Assembly: GCF_910592395.1 (NCBI RefSeq)
Contig: NC_088312.1
Coordinates: forward strand, 20,655,292 to 20,715,291
Length of the DNA: 60,000 bases
Origin: Lineus longissimus
Taxonomy: Eukaryota; Nemertea; Pilidiophora; Heteronemertea; Lineidae
Direction of reading: 5' to 3'
Positions 34,701-48,700 of the stretch are shown here, piece by piece (position 1 is the stretch's first letter; each line of letters starts with the position of its first letter). Position numbers and translations under genes: made by a program. The notes beneath the pieces were generated by a model. The model saw only the letters and a list, made by a program, of their open reading frames with translations. It was not told where the DNA came from and searched no databases.

Positions 34701-37405
34701 CTACTATCACAACTGGTTAGACCAGACTGACATATTTTTGTGGGGAAGTTGCCATTTGCATTTTGGGATCAATCTCCTGTGAGCGCTCCTTCTCTCACCC
34801 CTGGTTTATAATATCTTTATCAATTGTTTTTCTGTCCTGGGGACATTCGCCCACCCCCTTGAGAATGATCATTTAAGTACACTGTGTGATCCCTCATCAC
34901 GTCAGTTCAAAATAAATAGTTGACAATTCCAGTTAAAAGATGGATTTTTGAGCAAAAATAACCACAATATTCTTTTGATATGAAATTTAAAGTCAGAAAG
35001 ATGAACTTCATCTCCAGGACGAAAAGAGCGAATAAATTTTTGATATGATTATGATTAATTACTGATAACAAATAAAGATTTCAAGCTAACATTTAAAATT
35101 TTACAGTACCTGTCCATACCTGTCCATACTTTCCAAGCTCTAACACGTAAGCAGTAACTTGGGATATGTATGACCCATCAGCTTTAATGTCTCTATAAAC
35201 GATATGTGTTTCAGACATTTGAATATGTTCTTTCGAAAAATTTGAAGTTTGTTCTCGGATAAAACGATTGGACGAAATTATAGATATGTACACTTAAACT
35301 TTTTTTCAAACTGATATGTCAATCCTACATGTAATTGTAAACATTTGATCTTTGCTCCATGTGATTTGTCAGACTGAAGAATGCAAGGCTGATGAAAAAC
35401 AGCCAAAACTGTTCTTAATATTTGACCCCAATAGCAAACTAAATAGTCATCAGATGACTGTATTATTGAAGCCCAAAAAACGACCCTTCAGTTAGGTGGG
35501 ATAAGTAAAATAGAGAGGTTCAGAAAGTGCCAAATATGACAACTAGACATCAGGATACTCCAACTAAAATGCCACTTTTGGCCAAAGGTCGAATTAACGT
35601 CCACCTCAAGTGTGGCATCATTACATCACAAGAGCACAGATTTTGTGCGATACCAGATTTGTTTCTGTTTGAGCAATTCTGATGTCAGTGTCATTGTTGG
35701 AACCATCTCTGAATCTCTCTATAGTAGATTAGGTCAAGCATATCAACCTGAACCTCATTAGTCAATCAATGATATTTCACTTTGTTAGACCAGTAGACCT
35801 CTGCTTCAACTTCGATCAGAGAGAAGTCTATGATATCTGATAATTATGTCCAAGTATTCAAACTTTCTACTCTTTAAAATAAAAAATAATGATAAAACGA
35901 TATTGGCTTTTATGGAAGCATTTTGGCAATTTCTCAAATTTTCCATCTTTTGCCATTATTTTTTGGAAGTTTTGTGCGGTTTTATCAATTCTGAGCCATC
36001 TTATCATGTGACCAACACAGACACTAGCATGTGACTAAGTCGTTGTATTTGAGACCAATTAAACTAAAACTATACACAGAGTATTGTCAGGTCTGTACAG
36101 AAAGGCAGAGCAGAAGGAGGACTATCATAGTCCCTTTAACAATAATAAACAAAGATAGCATAATCCCTTTAAAAACTATAACAAGATCAAGTCAATTTGA
36201 CATTTGCTCTTTTCATTGGAAGTAAAAGGTGGTTGATTCCATAACTGGACTTCATAGTAACAAGTCGCCATAGAAACCAATAATATCATTAGGGAAAGGT
36301 AACAATAGACACCCAGTCAAGTAGAGATGAGGCTAACAATAATTGTGCCCGCCTCCTAACTGAGATAGTGTTTCTCCTTGGGGGAATTCAGAATCGTAAA
36401 ATTGATCATTGTGACTGAGAATTGAATGCCCTTATACCACTTAAGTGACATGCTTAAAGCAAATTGGCTGTACTTGTAGATTTACCTTAGATAGTATGGA
36501 CACACAAGCAAATAATTTAATTTTTGAGTGACAAGCTGAGCTAAAAAAATTCTAAAGGGCAGAGGAGCTCTGTCTTATTAAACTAGCATGCACATCGTTT
36601 CTTACATGGAGGCTGCCGTCAACCTGTAGTGCCAGATGCAATTTGAGCGAGGCGCCTTGTTGCAACGCCAGACACGTTAAAGGAAATGTCACTCGTTAAC
36701 ACGACGACTCAATGATTATTCTAATCGATAAGAAGTGAGTGAATTATACGCAATGATAATTACTAGTTTGTTGATGCCACAACATACTGAAGATACAAAG
36801 CAATTTTCAAAGCATAGTTATTATCCAAGACATCCTCTGCCGAATTACTCTATCAAATCTCACACGCACAGAATAACACAAATATCGTATTACTACTAAA
36901 CCTATATATACACAAAAATACATTAAGTACAAAAGCACAAACCTTACAGTACCTTCCATAGAAATTACTCGGCGGGGTATATCATTATTTGGCATAATAC
37001 TAAAGACATTTATTGCCCCCAGATCCACGTCTACCCACACAAAAACTGGTATGGCTGTTCGACTACTAAATATGTCATGTATATAGGTAACAAATTCAGA
37101 TCTTTTTTATAATTACAAAAACATAAAAAATATTGCATAACACCACTTAAGGTGATCAGCAGTGACGGGTTAAAGACCTTCATCGGCAGCGACGTATGGA
37201 CCCCCGATCTTTCTCCAAACCGGGTATCCGGAGTTCAGCTCCACATCGCCGTGAGGCCAAGGACTTATTATGCTATACGGTTGTATGCATGAGTGCATGT
37301 AGAGACGAAGAGGCACCGGCACTTAACTGTCCGTTCCTGGCATCGGTTTGACATCTCTCGAGTCCACATGTTATGTACAAGAACGCTCCACTATCACAAT
37401 CACCA
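31749..37405. other. Long non-coding stretch
   Basis: AT-rich with no supported exon. On the minus strand an AATAAA (plus-strand tttatt at 37009-37014) could serve as a distal polyadenylation signal for the quaking gene if its 3' UTR reaches this far; that is only a possibility. Confidence 0.35.
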
Positions 37406-38358
37406 GTTAGTTAAACCACGTACGCTCCTCCAGAGAATCGGGTGTTGCATGTCATGTGCAGTCCAAAAACGTATGCACCAAGGGATGTGACTGGGGATTG
37501 TTAGTGGCCAGCTGGGTTACTAGTCAGTGAATGAAAGAAAAAAATAAAAGTATTGGTTAGTTAACTTGCCGATGAAAGATGCATTTACATAAAAGAGATA
37601 TGGTCTATAGTTATTAATTCTAGAAGTGCTAGGGCCAACCACCAGACAAGGACAAGAATAAACATACACAAACATGTGCTTTTGATAGTTATCTTTCAGA
37701 ATGGAACGAAAAAGGAATCTTTCCACATAACTGTAGACAGTGTCTGAGTTATGATGATACGGGTCCAGATACTTTCTGGTCTTTTTTCTGCTCGAAGTCA
37801 CACACCTGAATACATAACACCAACTCATATGTTCTTTGTACGAAAGTGTACGTATTCAGATGGTGATTTTGATCAGAAGTTCAAGGGTGAAAGTATCCAA
37901 GACCAAAGAAATACTCAGGTAAGACAGTGGGCACCATGTGGAAAGACTCACAACATTTTTGACACAAAATTCAGTCAAAATGCTGCGATTTTTGTTCACG
38001 CGGCCCTGCCACTTCCAACATTACGTGATAATTATTACCAACGTGGATAGATTGGACGCAAACCTAGATTACGGACTTAATTAGCATAAAGATTTGAACG
38101 CCTAACGCAAGAAGACTACTACTTATAGGCAGAGTTTAATGTCTTTAGATTGTTTTAAGTTATCATGCAGAGGCTAATGTCAAGGCATGCAGATGACAAG
38201 TACTTTGTATTAAAGCCATGACTTTGTGTGTGATCAATATAATTACGGTATTATTCTAAAGCGCATGATAACTGTTTATACACAAATTTGCACAAGTTAG
38301 TAAAGTTCCGTTAGTCAATTCGGCTCATCAACTCTAAAACGGACCAATTGCAGTTAGT
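37406..38358 (-). promoter_or_regulatory. Cluster of ACTAAC motifs (candidate Quaking response elements)
   Basis: Read on the minus strand, ACTAAC occurs at 38358-38353, 38315-38310, 38301-38296, 37561-37556, 37505-37500 and 37411-37406. Six copies fall in under 1 kb on the quaking gene's own strand. The pair at 38315-38296 is ACTAAC-N8-ACTAAC, satisfying the published bipartite Quaking response element (ACUAAY, 1-20 nt, UAAY). The cluster begins 3.3 kb downstream of the quaking stop codon, so it would matter only if the 3' UTR is long. The hexamer also occurs singly elsewhere in this AT-rich window. Confidence 0.4.
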
Positions 38359-41300
38359 TTTTTCCGCGGACGTTAACTGAGTCCAAGAGGATCCTGTGTT
38401 AATCGTCCCGGCACACAGCGGACAAGAGATTTCTAACAGACAATGCATTACCATAACCAACGATATTAAAGAGGAGATTTTTGTTAAAACTTAAAAAAAG
38501 ATTTCAGATTTTTCTTGTTAAGGGTGCAAGTTTAGAACTGAAATTTGTGAACAACTATTGTGCTAGCATAATTTCAGTGCATTATTATGGATGATTTGGG
38601 GATTAACCCCCTCCAGGTCAAAAACATCAAGTCTGACAGGAGTAAGAATGAATTAACTACAATTCTCTATTTATACATATATTTTGAAGACTTTTATTGT
38701 CCGCAGTGCAAATTTGTATATGATGACATGATCACATATTGTTCATCTAGCCTCCCGGATGCCAGTGCATTATATAGACATACTGTGTAACCAATAACTT
38801 ATGATAATAATAAAACCTCCTTGCATGCAAATATATACGTACATCGTATACTATAATATAGATACTAAACTGACCGAAATATACAAAAATAATTTCCATA
38901 GCCAACTCCATATGTGTTTTGTGCAAACTCTTTACTAAAGGCCTATAATGAACTACATTCGAATAATTCTCAAAAATATACACTTTCTTGATACAGCAGT
39001 CTATCGATGGTTTGCGAAAATAAATTTGGGTCATTTTGAAAATCCCTTTTTACAGGCAACGTATGTTTGCCATGGTATAAAAGTAACAACAGACAAGCGT
39101 ATTCAAGCAACTTACTTGAAGTTGTCCATGTCTTCCAATGTTCATGATATTTTAAATGCTTTTGGTGATGATTTGATTTAAAACATGACTTTTATGTCAT
39201 GGTAAACTAACGCTGCCTGTGAAAAGGCCTTTTCAAAATGGCCAAAATTGATTTTTGCAAACCCATCTATTGATGTCCTTAATGGTTTTTGTTGGTTCTT
39301 CACCAAACCTCTTCAATACAAATACTTTCTTGGACAGCCTCTACAAATCTTGCAGATTTCCAACATAAAAATAGCAACAACAAAAAACATCTAAAATTTA
39401 TACAAAAATAGAACAACTGATGTGTGTAAAATATATATCTTGGTCGCAAATCTCTTTTTGTATATTCACCAACTCCTTGAGTTGCGCTAATTAAACGCTA
39501 ATTAACAAGAGCCTCTCGTTAACCCCTTAAGGCCTGCCTACCTTAACATGGCCATTTTGACAGAGCTCTTCGAAAGCTCGTTGGAATGACTGATTTAAAA
39601 GTCAATTAATAACAGATAAAACTTGGATCAAACTCCAAATGAGGAGATAACAACTTATTTACATATTATGCAAATTAGTAAGACTCGTAGCTGACTGCGA
39701 ATAAAATCTGTGTTAATTATGTAGACAGCTAAAACACTATCATGAAAACATTTTGTTAGATTTTGGAATTTCATATAAGAATAGTTTAATACTGAACTTT
39801 GGTCATGAAATGACTGTTAACTTCTTTTGATTAAAAACAGCAGAAACAGAATTTGATCTATTAATTTCAGAAGTCAGCAATTACAAAATTATCGTCACAA
39901 TTATACGAACCAGTAACAAGCTCTTGGCAGGATCAAAGGCAACATCAATTTTGTTAGTCAGGATTCAAATATAGAAACATACCAAGCTAGAGAAAGTTGC
40001 TAATCGTTATTTGTTAATCATATATGTTGATAACTTGCGCAAGGTTTTTGGGTTGTCTACATGATACTGTAAACCCCAGAAGATTAGTTTTGACCTATTT
40101 TATAGAGAATGCAAAATAAAACACGAACCAGGCCTCAAGGGGTTAACGGAAGCTTAAAGACGTGTGACCAATTCGTAACAATAATATCCTCACCATCTAG
40201 TCTACGTAACCTAAACACCACCAACTGTATATAAAATGGACTGATGATCAATGGTACGACTTCAACAACATGATAGATGAATGATATTCATATATAAAAG
40301 TACGCAAATTCCCATCCCCTTCTTTTTTTGACTAGAAACTGTCCCCAGGACAGCATTTTGAGCATTTTGTGCAAAATAAAATAGCCAGAGTTGGCACCAT
40401 TTCGATAATTTACGTTATTTGATTAAGTTTCGTTATTTGTTGATTAAGTCACAGTCCCCACTACCATTCATTTTAACTCAAATTCATTACTATAATACAC
40501 ATTTTGTAACTTTGATTACGTTGCTATCATAATTAAGTATATAAGCCTAACACACGCTATCCTACAATGAAATACACTCAGCTGTTTTTAAAGAAAAATA
40601 CACGCAATCAAAATCGACCTGAAAATACAACTAAAATTATTAAAATAATGAAAGATAGCAGTGCAGAAGTTACTGGAATGTGTCGTACATTACTTTACTG
40701 TTGTTAACACTCTACTTATTGTTACGTTTAAGATGTTTTAGGCTGTTATATCATGGCACTAGAACATATCAATTTCCGCACGTTGGAATCAGCACTTTGA
40801 TATGATGCTCAACAGCAGTGTTCGCAATAGGAAATGCAGAAGTAAACAGCGTATAAATGTCATTTTGTATATTGCGTGATGAGAAAAGTCTTCCATCCAA
40901 AGTCAAGTAGAATTCACAACTATCCTCAGAAAACTCCAATGTGAAAGCCAATTTGAAAACAGTTTGGAACAAGTGTCAATATCTGCAGTCAAAGTCATAA
41001 TAAGGGATCGTCTTTCAACGAGTTCTATCCCATAATTGTTCAGAAGTTCAACTTGAGCTGTCCTTGCTACTCGAGTGTGCCGGGCTGCCAGTCTGGAGGA
41101 GGCGGCTTCGGTGGAGCTGCTGCGTCAGCATGAGTCTTGCTGCATGACAATGTAGAGAAGTTTGTGAGAGGTCCTGTTGTTGAAAATCTAACACTGTTCA
41201 ATGGGGAAGTTACAGTACTACACGTACTATGCTTATGAGTCACACGGGTGTGTAGAAAACAGAATTAGACCTAGGGTAAGATTAGTACACGCACATTCCA

Positions 41301-41687
41301 GTTTAGCCACTGCACTGCCATTAAAAGTGATAACCACACACCGAAGACCATCACTGAAGACACTTTGGAGACTTTGAGGTAGGAGGTCGAACCAAATCAT
41401 GATAGCAGAGTATTCATCTTGGAAAGTCACGTATAGGTGGCACTCACTTATAAGACCAATATAGCACAGCAGTTATACAATACAAACTGTACTCAGTAAC
41501 TTTTAAGATGAATACACTGTCGACTCTAAAAAAATATTCAAAGTCCATGATTTGGATTTTTACACTTTCTATCCAATGGGGAGCCAAATTCTGGCCAACA
41601 CCTCAAAATTACCAAAACTGACTAACAGTAATGAGCTTCGGAGTGTGACGTAATGTTATAAGATGTTAAACTAACCTGTGTTGTAAT
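38359..41687. other. Presumed 3' flank or UTR of the quaking gene
   Basis: AT-rich sequence downstream of the quaking stop codon at 41688. No independent gene is visible. How much is transcribed cannot be told from sequence. Confidence 0.4.
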
Positions 41688-41764
41688 CTATGGGAGGGTC
41701 ACCCTTTGATAAGGATGCTCTCTTACTCCCAACACTTGTTTTCTAACCTTCGCCGCGTGAGCAC
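41688..41764 (-). CDS. qki: Quaking/HOW, terminal exon with HPYQR nuclear-localisation tail
   Basis: After the acceptor tttgcctgtttatag (AG at 41766-41765) the exon reads GAHAAKVRKQVLGVREHPYQ and ends RVTLP, stop. This matches the C-terminus of the nuclear QKI-5/HOW-L isoform type, whose STAR nuclear localisation signal centres on the HPYQR sequence. The first two bases complete a glycine codon with the single base left over from the exon ending at 45420, so phase is exact. The intron between them is 3.7 kb. It implies a nuclear splicing-regulator isoform; the family is well known for controlling alternative splicing and RNA stability. Confidence 0.93.
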
Positions 41765-44700
41765 CTATAAACAGGCAAAGATATTTAGCACAAAACCAAA
41801 ATATGTCATTATCATAGGATACAAACAAGCAGAGGAGAGATCCATGAAGCAAGCTGGTGTTACCTGAGAAGATTCCTAAGAACACATCAAAAGAGCGCCC
41901 CTGGTGGCAGAAAATGAAACAAGCACAATTTTGAATCCAGAACTTATGCCATGCATGCACTGCAGTTATACATCCATTGTACATATCAGATGCATTGCAT
42001 TTGGACATGCACACCATACTGCTACATAAATGCAAACTGTTGTCCTTTTTGTTTCATTTTCACCTGTTTAGGAGCACGCATTTTGAAATGCTGAAAGGAA
42101 CATGGAAAGATTCTATTTTGCCGATTCACACAGGAGCATGAAGCTGAAAATGCTTCCCTAACAATTCTGTATTAAGGATGAACTGGACAATTTGTCATCT
42201 GTTTTAATAATCTGTCATTGATATTTTGCTACCTGCTTGCATGCTCTTGAGCAAATTGGCCAAACATTGATAACTATGGATTAGCGACCATACAGAGAGT
42301 GCCTTCTGTACCACAGTACAAATCCCCAAAGCCCGCATAAAAACTTCAAGAAATTACCCTTTCACTTTTGACAATTAATCCAGATCTGAATTGTTTGGAT
42401 GAAAAGTAACCACAGGGATGGGGAATAACCGGGAGTCTGGGAAATTAATGCGGACACAATTACTCGGGGGAAAGCGGAGCTGGGTTTTTTGTATCTTAGG
42501 AATGCCATTTTATTTTGCTGCATTTTGTACGTAAAGGAATGCTGTAAGATCTCTGGTCCCTCGTTCACTTGTTAATAGAAGAGAAACAGAAGAGGGGAGT
42601 TACGACAGATATGTCATTGTCAGTAGACGACGCTAGGAGCCGACGTCTAAACGATAACATCAAAACTAACTTTTTTCGAATGTAACTTTCAAAATGCCCA
42701 AAACACCCATTATTTTAAAGAAAGTACAAGTAAATGATATTCTGGTATGCCTTCGCTTGAATCAGAATTGAAACGACCCCCCACAGCCACCTTAAATCAA
42801 AGACCATAATCGATTTTGTTGCCTCTCGCAAAGTACAACATGAGCCAATTAAGTCAATTAGTGTCTCCATTATAACAATTCCATGTCATTATCAATTGTT
42901 AAACTAATTGGCCACTTTCCGCAGGGGATGCCAACAGCCCAACAGATTGGAATAAAACACTATCAACATTGGGTTTTTTACTTCAAACTTTTCTGTGTCA
43001 TCAACTGATAAATTGGAGACAGGTTTTTATGAGAGTTTTTAAATCAGCACCAATGATCCCCGTTTTAAATTTCAGAAGGGTCTAACTGTTAGGAAGTTAG
43101 GTTTTCAATTCAGGCTGAGTCGATCAATTAGTTTATTTAAGTTAGATTAATTAATTAATTAGTTATAACTAATTAACTAAACCGGTAGTTCAAAAATGCA
43201 TGGCTCAAGCCCGAGCAGATATGTGTAAACATTCCATTAAAACATGGCTTGAAAATCACTTAATTTAAAATATCAACAGTAATGGCTTGTTATGACTTAT
43301 TAGTTATCATTTGGTCCAACTGCACATGGTAGTTTATGGGAAGGACTACAGGATCAGACCCTAGTATCAAAAGTTCCACAAGACACCAATGGTCCGCTTA
43401 ACCTCACCACTGAGGTTATTCAAATTAATATACCGGCAATGAGCAACAACAGACTCACCAGAATCTCTTGTGAAATGGAGGTTTGAAGGGAACTGGAAGG
43501 AGAGCCTTTGAACCCTACAAATATCAAGAAGAAAGTGCTTGGTGAATCTGTTGCGCTGATACAGACCAGTATATCAATTTGAATCATATTCCACTGTTTT
43601 TTACTTGTTATGTGACAAACTCAGGTTACACCAGCTTCTTCAGAGGAGGAAGAAATATTGCTGTAATAAGAGAAATACTAATCTAAATATAAAGTCTTTC
43701 AAAAGGACTAAGGATACCACCCTGAAGCGTCAAGGATCAAGACGAAGGATGCATGTGTACAAGGGTCCCACGTGACTTTTTCAGTAGTAATAGTCCAATA
43801 ATCTGACTCTACACCACAATATCATGTAACAAGCAAATTTAAAATTTGAATAAATTTCTCTCAACACCATCATTTCTTCCTCCATGTTGGACTGACACAT
43901 TGTTCTATTTGGTAAACATTTTAAGTTTTGCAGAAAAACTGTGATCAACGTTATTTTTTGTTACGCCTAATAGTGGAGTTGTATGGGACTAAAATTTTAC
44001 TTGAAAAAAAATACCGACAATGTTGCTCAATGGCTGGTTGGCATTTTTAGAACAGAAATATTCAGAAGGTTAAACATGATCTCAAAGGTCAAGGTCAAAT
44101 TATCGCAACCTTTGCCAAGGTCAAACCTCAGATTCACCCAAGGTCACGATTAACCAAATGATATTTTGGTCTAAAATGAGGCTGAACATGTTACATTTGA
44201 AAAACTATGGATTACCAGACAAAAAAAATCTATCCTTAGTTTCAATTATTATGCCGGATACTGGCGGCTTGTTTCGCATTCCACACTTCAAAATGAACAG
44301 TAAGCAAATGATAAGTTACTGACAAATGCACCATTAGCGTTCATTTCTCTCTAAGATTACTGTGTATCTAGTGCAAATCATGCACATGATGTATGCTGAG
44401 CACACAGGTAAACTTGAGAGAAACTGACACTTCAGCAATAACCCACCAACCAGGAACAACATATTTTTAGTGAGCTACAGTTAGAAAATCCAAAATTAAG
44501 AAAAAGCTGTTCGTTATTCTCACTACACACTGCTCAAAGGCCGTATCCACTAAAACATTTTACCGCTGCAGTCACCTCGCAGTAAAACTGCCCTCGTCTC
44601 CAGGGGTTACTTGGTAATTCAAATTACCAGCTCGCGAAGTTGGTGGGAAATGGAAGTACCATTTTTGTTTATTACCAAATAACTGCTGGGGTCGTATGCA

Positions 44701-45419
44701 GTTTCGCGGCAGGGGAGACCACTGCGGGAAACTGCTCAACTGGAATCGGGCCTTCAGATTCAACATAAGGGTATTTACAAATCTCTGGCTTTCTCACAGT
44801 AACATTCAACAAAATCATTTAAATTAGCCCTAATTAGCATATTCATGCCAGGCCCGGTCAATAACATATGAAAGACATTGGCTGCTCACTATTTAATATG
44901 CTCTGTCCATGAAAATGTCCCATCTCTCGCGAATAAAAGGCAGCTTCTAAATATATCAAAGTATTGCAAATATTAAGATATATTTCAAACAAGGTCAACA
45001 ATGACAGGCCGCAAAATTAAAAGTCCAAGTGGCCTTGGCCAAGTTTCATTGCAAACTTTAATAAAAATGCATAAAATTCTTCTAAAGATATTTGCAGGTC
45101 GTTCAGATATGCGGAAAATTCGGTTCCGATTCCCAACACCAATACACGTTCCTCAATATATATATATAAATTGAACACTATAGCAAAATAATACTGATTG
45201 TACAATTCCATTGCAGCTATGAATACTGATAATGTAAGCGAATACATTATATCACATATAATACTTAAACAAGGGCAAGGACGCATGAAGCTTTCCTCAA
45301 GCCCGTCATGGACAGTCTTTTGGGTTTTTTCAGCAGTTAGGACGTTTCGGCGGCGGCTACCCCATAATGCCTCATATGTTGGGCGTTGGGGACGTGGCAA
45401 TGTATGAAAAATGGTCTAC
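41765..45419. other. Intron of the quaking gene
   Basis: GT at 45419-45418 and AG at 41766-41765 on the minus strand bound it. It contains a 22-bp perfect palindrome around TTAATTAGTTATAACTAATTAA near 43155 in an AT-rich tract. No other exon was recognised. Confidence 0.7.
45337..45419 (-). CDS. qki: Possible read-through tail of quaking (alternative 3' end)
   Basis: Open continuation of the 45420-45719 exon beyond its GTAGAC donor, ending at a TAG/TAA-type stop at 45337. It encodes a 27-residue tail, RPFFIHCHVPNAQ... followed by MRHYGVAAAETS. QKI and HOW genes make short isoforms that lack the nuclear signal in this way. Nothing in the tail shows conservation, so it may simply be intron. 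Confidence 0.35.
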
Positions 45420-45719
45420 CTGCTGCAGATTGGTCAACAGCAGCTCCGTGAAAGTCGTAAAGAGCCGTCGGCGCTGCTGCCGTTAAAGCGTGTGCGTATT
45501 GGTGGTACTCTGGTGTGTACGGGTAGATCATCGCTGCTTCTGTTGGCGACATCATGGCGGTCGGCGCGTGGTGGTTCAGGAGACCGGCACCTGTCGTCGG
45601 TACGCCCGTTGGAAGACGAGTAGGGGGTTGAGCAAAGAATACGGGAGCACCAGCGGGTGTTGGCGGAGATCGCATCTGTGGGACGGCAAGCTGAGGGGGG
45701 AAGACCCTCGGGGCATCAG
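45420..45719 (-). CDS. qki: Quaking/HOW, proline/tyrosine-rich C-terminal exon
   Basis: The acceptor (ctttctaacag) precedes DAPRVFPPQLAVPQMRSPPT, followed by PAGAPVFFAQPP, a segment with IYPYTPEYHQYAHAL, and ALYDFHGAAVDQSAA, to the donor CAG|GTAGAC. The APR..TPAG.P motif and the tyrosine-rich IYPYTPEY segment match the region after QUA2 in QKI/HOW proteins. The exon is 300 nt with phase 1 at both ends. If the donor is not used, reading continues for 28 codons to a stop at 45337-45339 (tail GRPFFIHCHV...AAAETS), giving an isoform without the HPYQR signal. Alternative C-termini are a known feature of this gene family. Confidence 0.93.
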
Positions 45720-48700
45720 CTGTTAGAAAGAAAGATTGACACAAACTATTAAGTAAGACGCAAATATAAACAAGAGTGAAATATCTTCGTATTTACAATA
45801 TCATTACTAGAATGAAATATTCTTATCATAATTTTACTTGAAGAATGATTTAGAGAATTATAAGAGCAGAAAAGTTGTAGATTTACTTGTGTATGAAGAT
45901 TCGAATGAATTAACACCGATCTACAGATACCACAAGAGATTTGTGAAATCAGTGAAACAGCTCAGAAACCTTTTAACAGGTTTGTTGTTATCGAAAGTAT
46001 GAAAGTAAGAATTGAGAGGGAAATATTCGACCTGATGACTTTTACTGTCTTGCTAAAATGAATAAGATACTTTATATTTTTAAGCTATTAGGTGCATCTA
46101 AGATATGACCCACACAGGGCTTTCAGTCCCCTTCAACTTCAGGTCAAACCCTTATTTCTGAATTTTCGTTTTTTGAAAGCCCTGCCATGCGATCTATGTA
46201 CAGATATCTGCACATTGCACATGTACGACATATTACCATCAGCCTCCTCTTGTGTCCACTTGGAGGCGCTCCAACCACTTTTTCCACGTTTCCACTGCGT
46301 TCGTTACCAGGTTGGGTTTTAGAAAGCTCTAAAATCCCTGGTTATATTTTGGTTAAAATGGTTTTCAGTAACGTTATTATTGCATCATGCGGTTTTTAAA
46401 AATTTCAATAAGTGCTAGGACATTTAATTTAACGAGTTTGTTAATAATAGCACCATGAGTAGATTTTAACAACATTTAGCAATATTTGATTAGCAATTAC
46501 ATAATGGGTCAAAAATTAATATCACTGGCCATGCACATGCACAATAAAAATCACACTAAATGAATCTAGGGATACTGATGCGAAAAGTAATGATACGTTA
46601 AAAAGAGCTATGGGTGGGAATAACGTGTAAATCATGCTGTGTAGGTATGATATTCTACAGAAAATGAAAAAGAGACTTGACTGTTTCAACCCAAATTGAC
46701 ATCAAAGTCCCAATACATCTATCTATACAGCGCTAACAATAAAATATAGCGGTACAGATAGTGCGCAACAGACCATCATCTGACTTCAAGTCGCCACAAG
46801 ATTGAATTCCCGATGTTCAAAACCATTGATTAAATGAACATAGTCGGAAAGTGCAGAATACCCCCTTCCACTTATGAGCCCTAAAATGTAGATAAACCCC
46901 ATTTACACATGACTTAAGGATAAACTTAATCAACGTTAGATCAAAGCTTTCATGTGAGACCAAAGATCCACGACTGTTTCATTCGCCAAATGCAACTCGA
47001 GTCAAAGTCATTTTCCCTCAATTTTCTCCCGATGTATCAAAGGCACGGCCCCGGGTCTTGGCGACACGTCGTAAACGAATGTAGCAGGCAACGATCTTAT
47101 CGCATCACGTCATACGCAGATTCTCCTTAAGCCGTTTCCACGGTGTAATTAAGGCATAGCTGCAGATGTCATGTTTCAAACTCCTGCCTTTGCACTTTTA
47201 AGCATCAGAATTTGCAAGCGGTAAAAAATTCACGAACTTGTTATGTTTTAGATTAATGAACCCCAGTTAGACGACACAATAAAACAATGTTGGTTATGAA
47301 CATTAAGTCAAGTGTTTTCTCTTCTTGTCTGTAAAAACATCATCTCAAAAACTTCTCAAAGAAATCCAAAATGTAGTGTGATATTGTGCAATAGCAGTGT
47401 TAGTGACAACCCTAAGAGGTCAGTTGTGATGACCTTCAGAGGTTGTGATGACCTTCAGAGGTCAAACTGACAAGCAATTTTTCCATTCTCTTGCCAACCT
47501 ATGAAATATTCCCAAAATGAAATCAACCCTGATTGTTCAATCATCATAAATACATCACCAGTGAAGCAGTACAATACAACCAAATGTGTTGATAATATTC
47601 TCATTAACTTCACTGATAAGATTTTCGCACACAAAACGAGTACAAGATGTATTGCATTGCTTGTGAATACAACCAGCCTATTTTGGATGTATACGACTGA
47701 ATGAAGTCTATATTATGAATTTCAATCCGTTTTTCTGATGACCTGACCGGTGCTAATAAACAGCCTTATTAATATTTAAGTAAACATGCCTTTCTCATAA
47801 GACACTTAAATATTCATTGTGAACAAAATTAGTTTTGAAAGCAGATTGGTTGCACAAGTTTTGGTGTGAAAGTATGAGAGTATGCTAATCTTTGAGATGT
47901 ATAAAGCATAAGTAGTTGTTAAAATGGGTGAACTTAATTGCCAAGTGAGAGAAATCAGTAGACCTTTACCAAAATTGCACCGAGTTTAAATCGAAGCAAA
48001 AAAAAGAATCACGTTAAAATTTAAAGAGTAATAACTGAAGATATTCATAAGCAAAGGAAAGTGAGGCCAAGGCACCTGCAGTGCCGAAGACAAGAATAGT
48101 TTGACGATGTAGAAAGTTGTAGTTTTAGAAATTTTGATATTTGCATGTTTTCTCACGCCAATAGAAGAGAGAGCAGCGAATGAAATGAACGCAAGTGAAT
48201 CACATGGTTTGAATCACGGAGTGATCGAAATGTACATGTCCAAGTGCGTATGGTGGAGATTACAAACCATGTTAGACGTGCATCATAACGCTAGATGTGC
48301 ATCGTATGGGATAAGTTATCTGTGCATCTTATTGGTAAACCCTACTCTAATCCACAGCAGCAGATTAAAGGACAACATCTATGAGGAAATGGGTCATCCT
48401 TGAAATACCAGTGGTGCCACCTACTACACAGAGGAGGAGCTATGCACTGACAATGTACATCATACAGTACACTGCACCTTTTCTGTATAGTGGATGACTC
48501 CCAGGAGTTTCAAGGAGGGCATGTATTTCATCAGTCTTGTCCTTAAACAACCAAATACCTGCCCAACACCGGATATTGAAAATCCAAATGTTGCACGACA
48601 ATTTTCAAGTTTATGTTTAGTTTTTTTGCTCATATTAAAGTGTTGTTGCTATTTGTTACGGTCAATGCTATTGGTTAGAATGTTATACTCCATCTGATTG

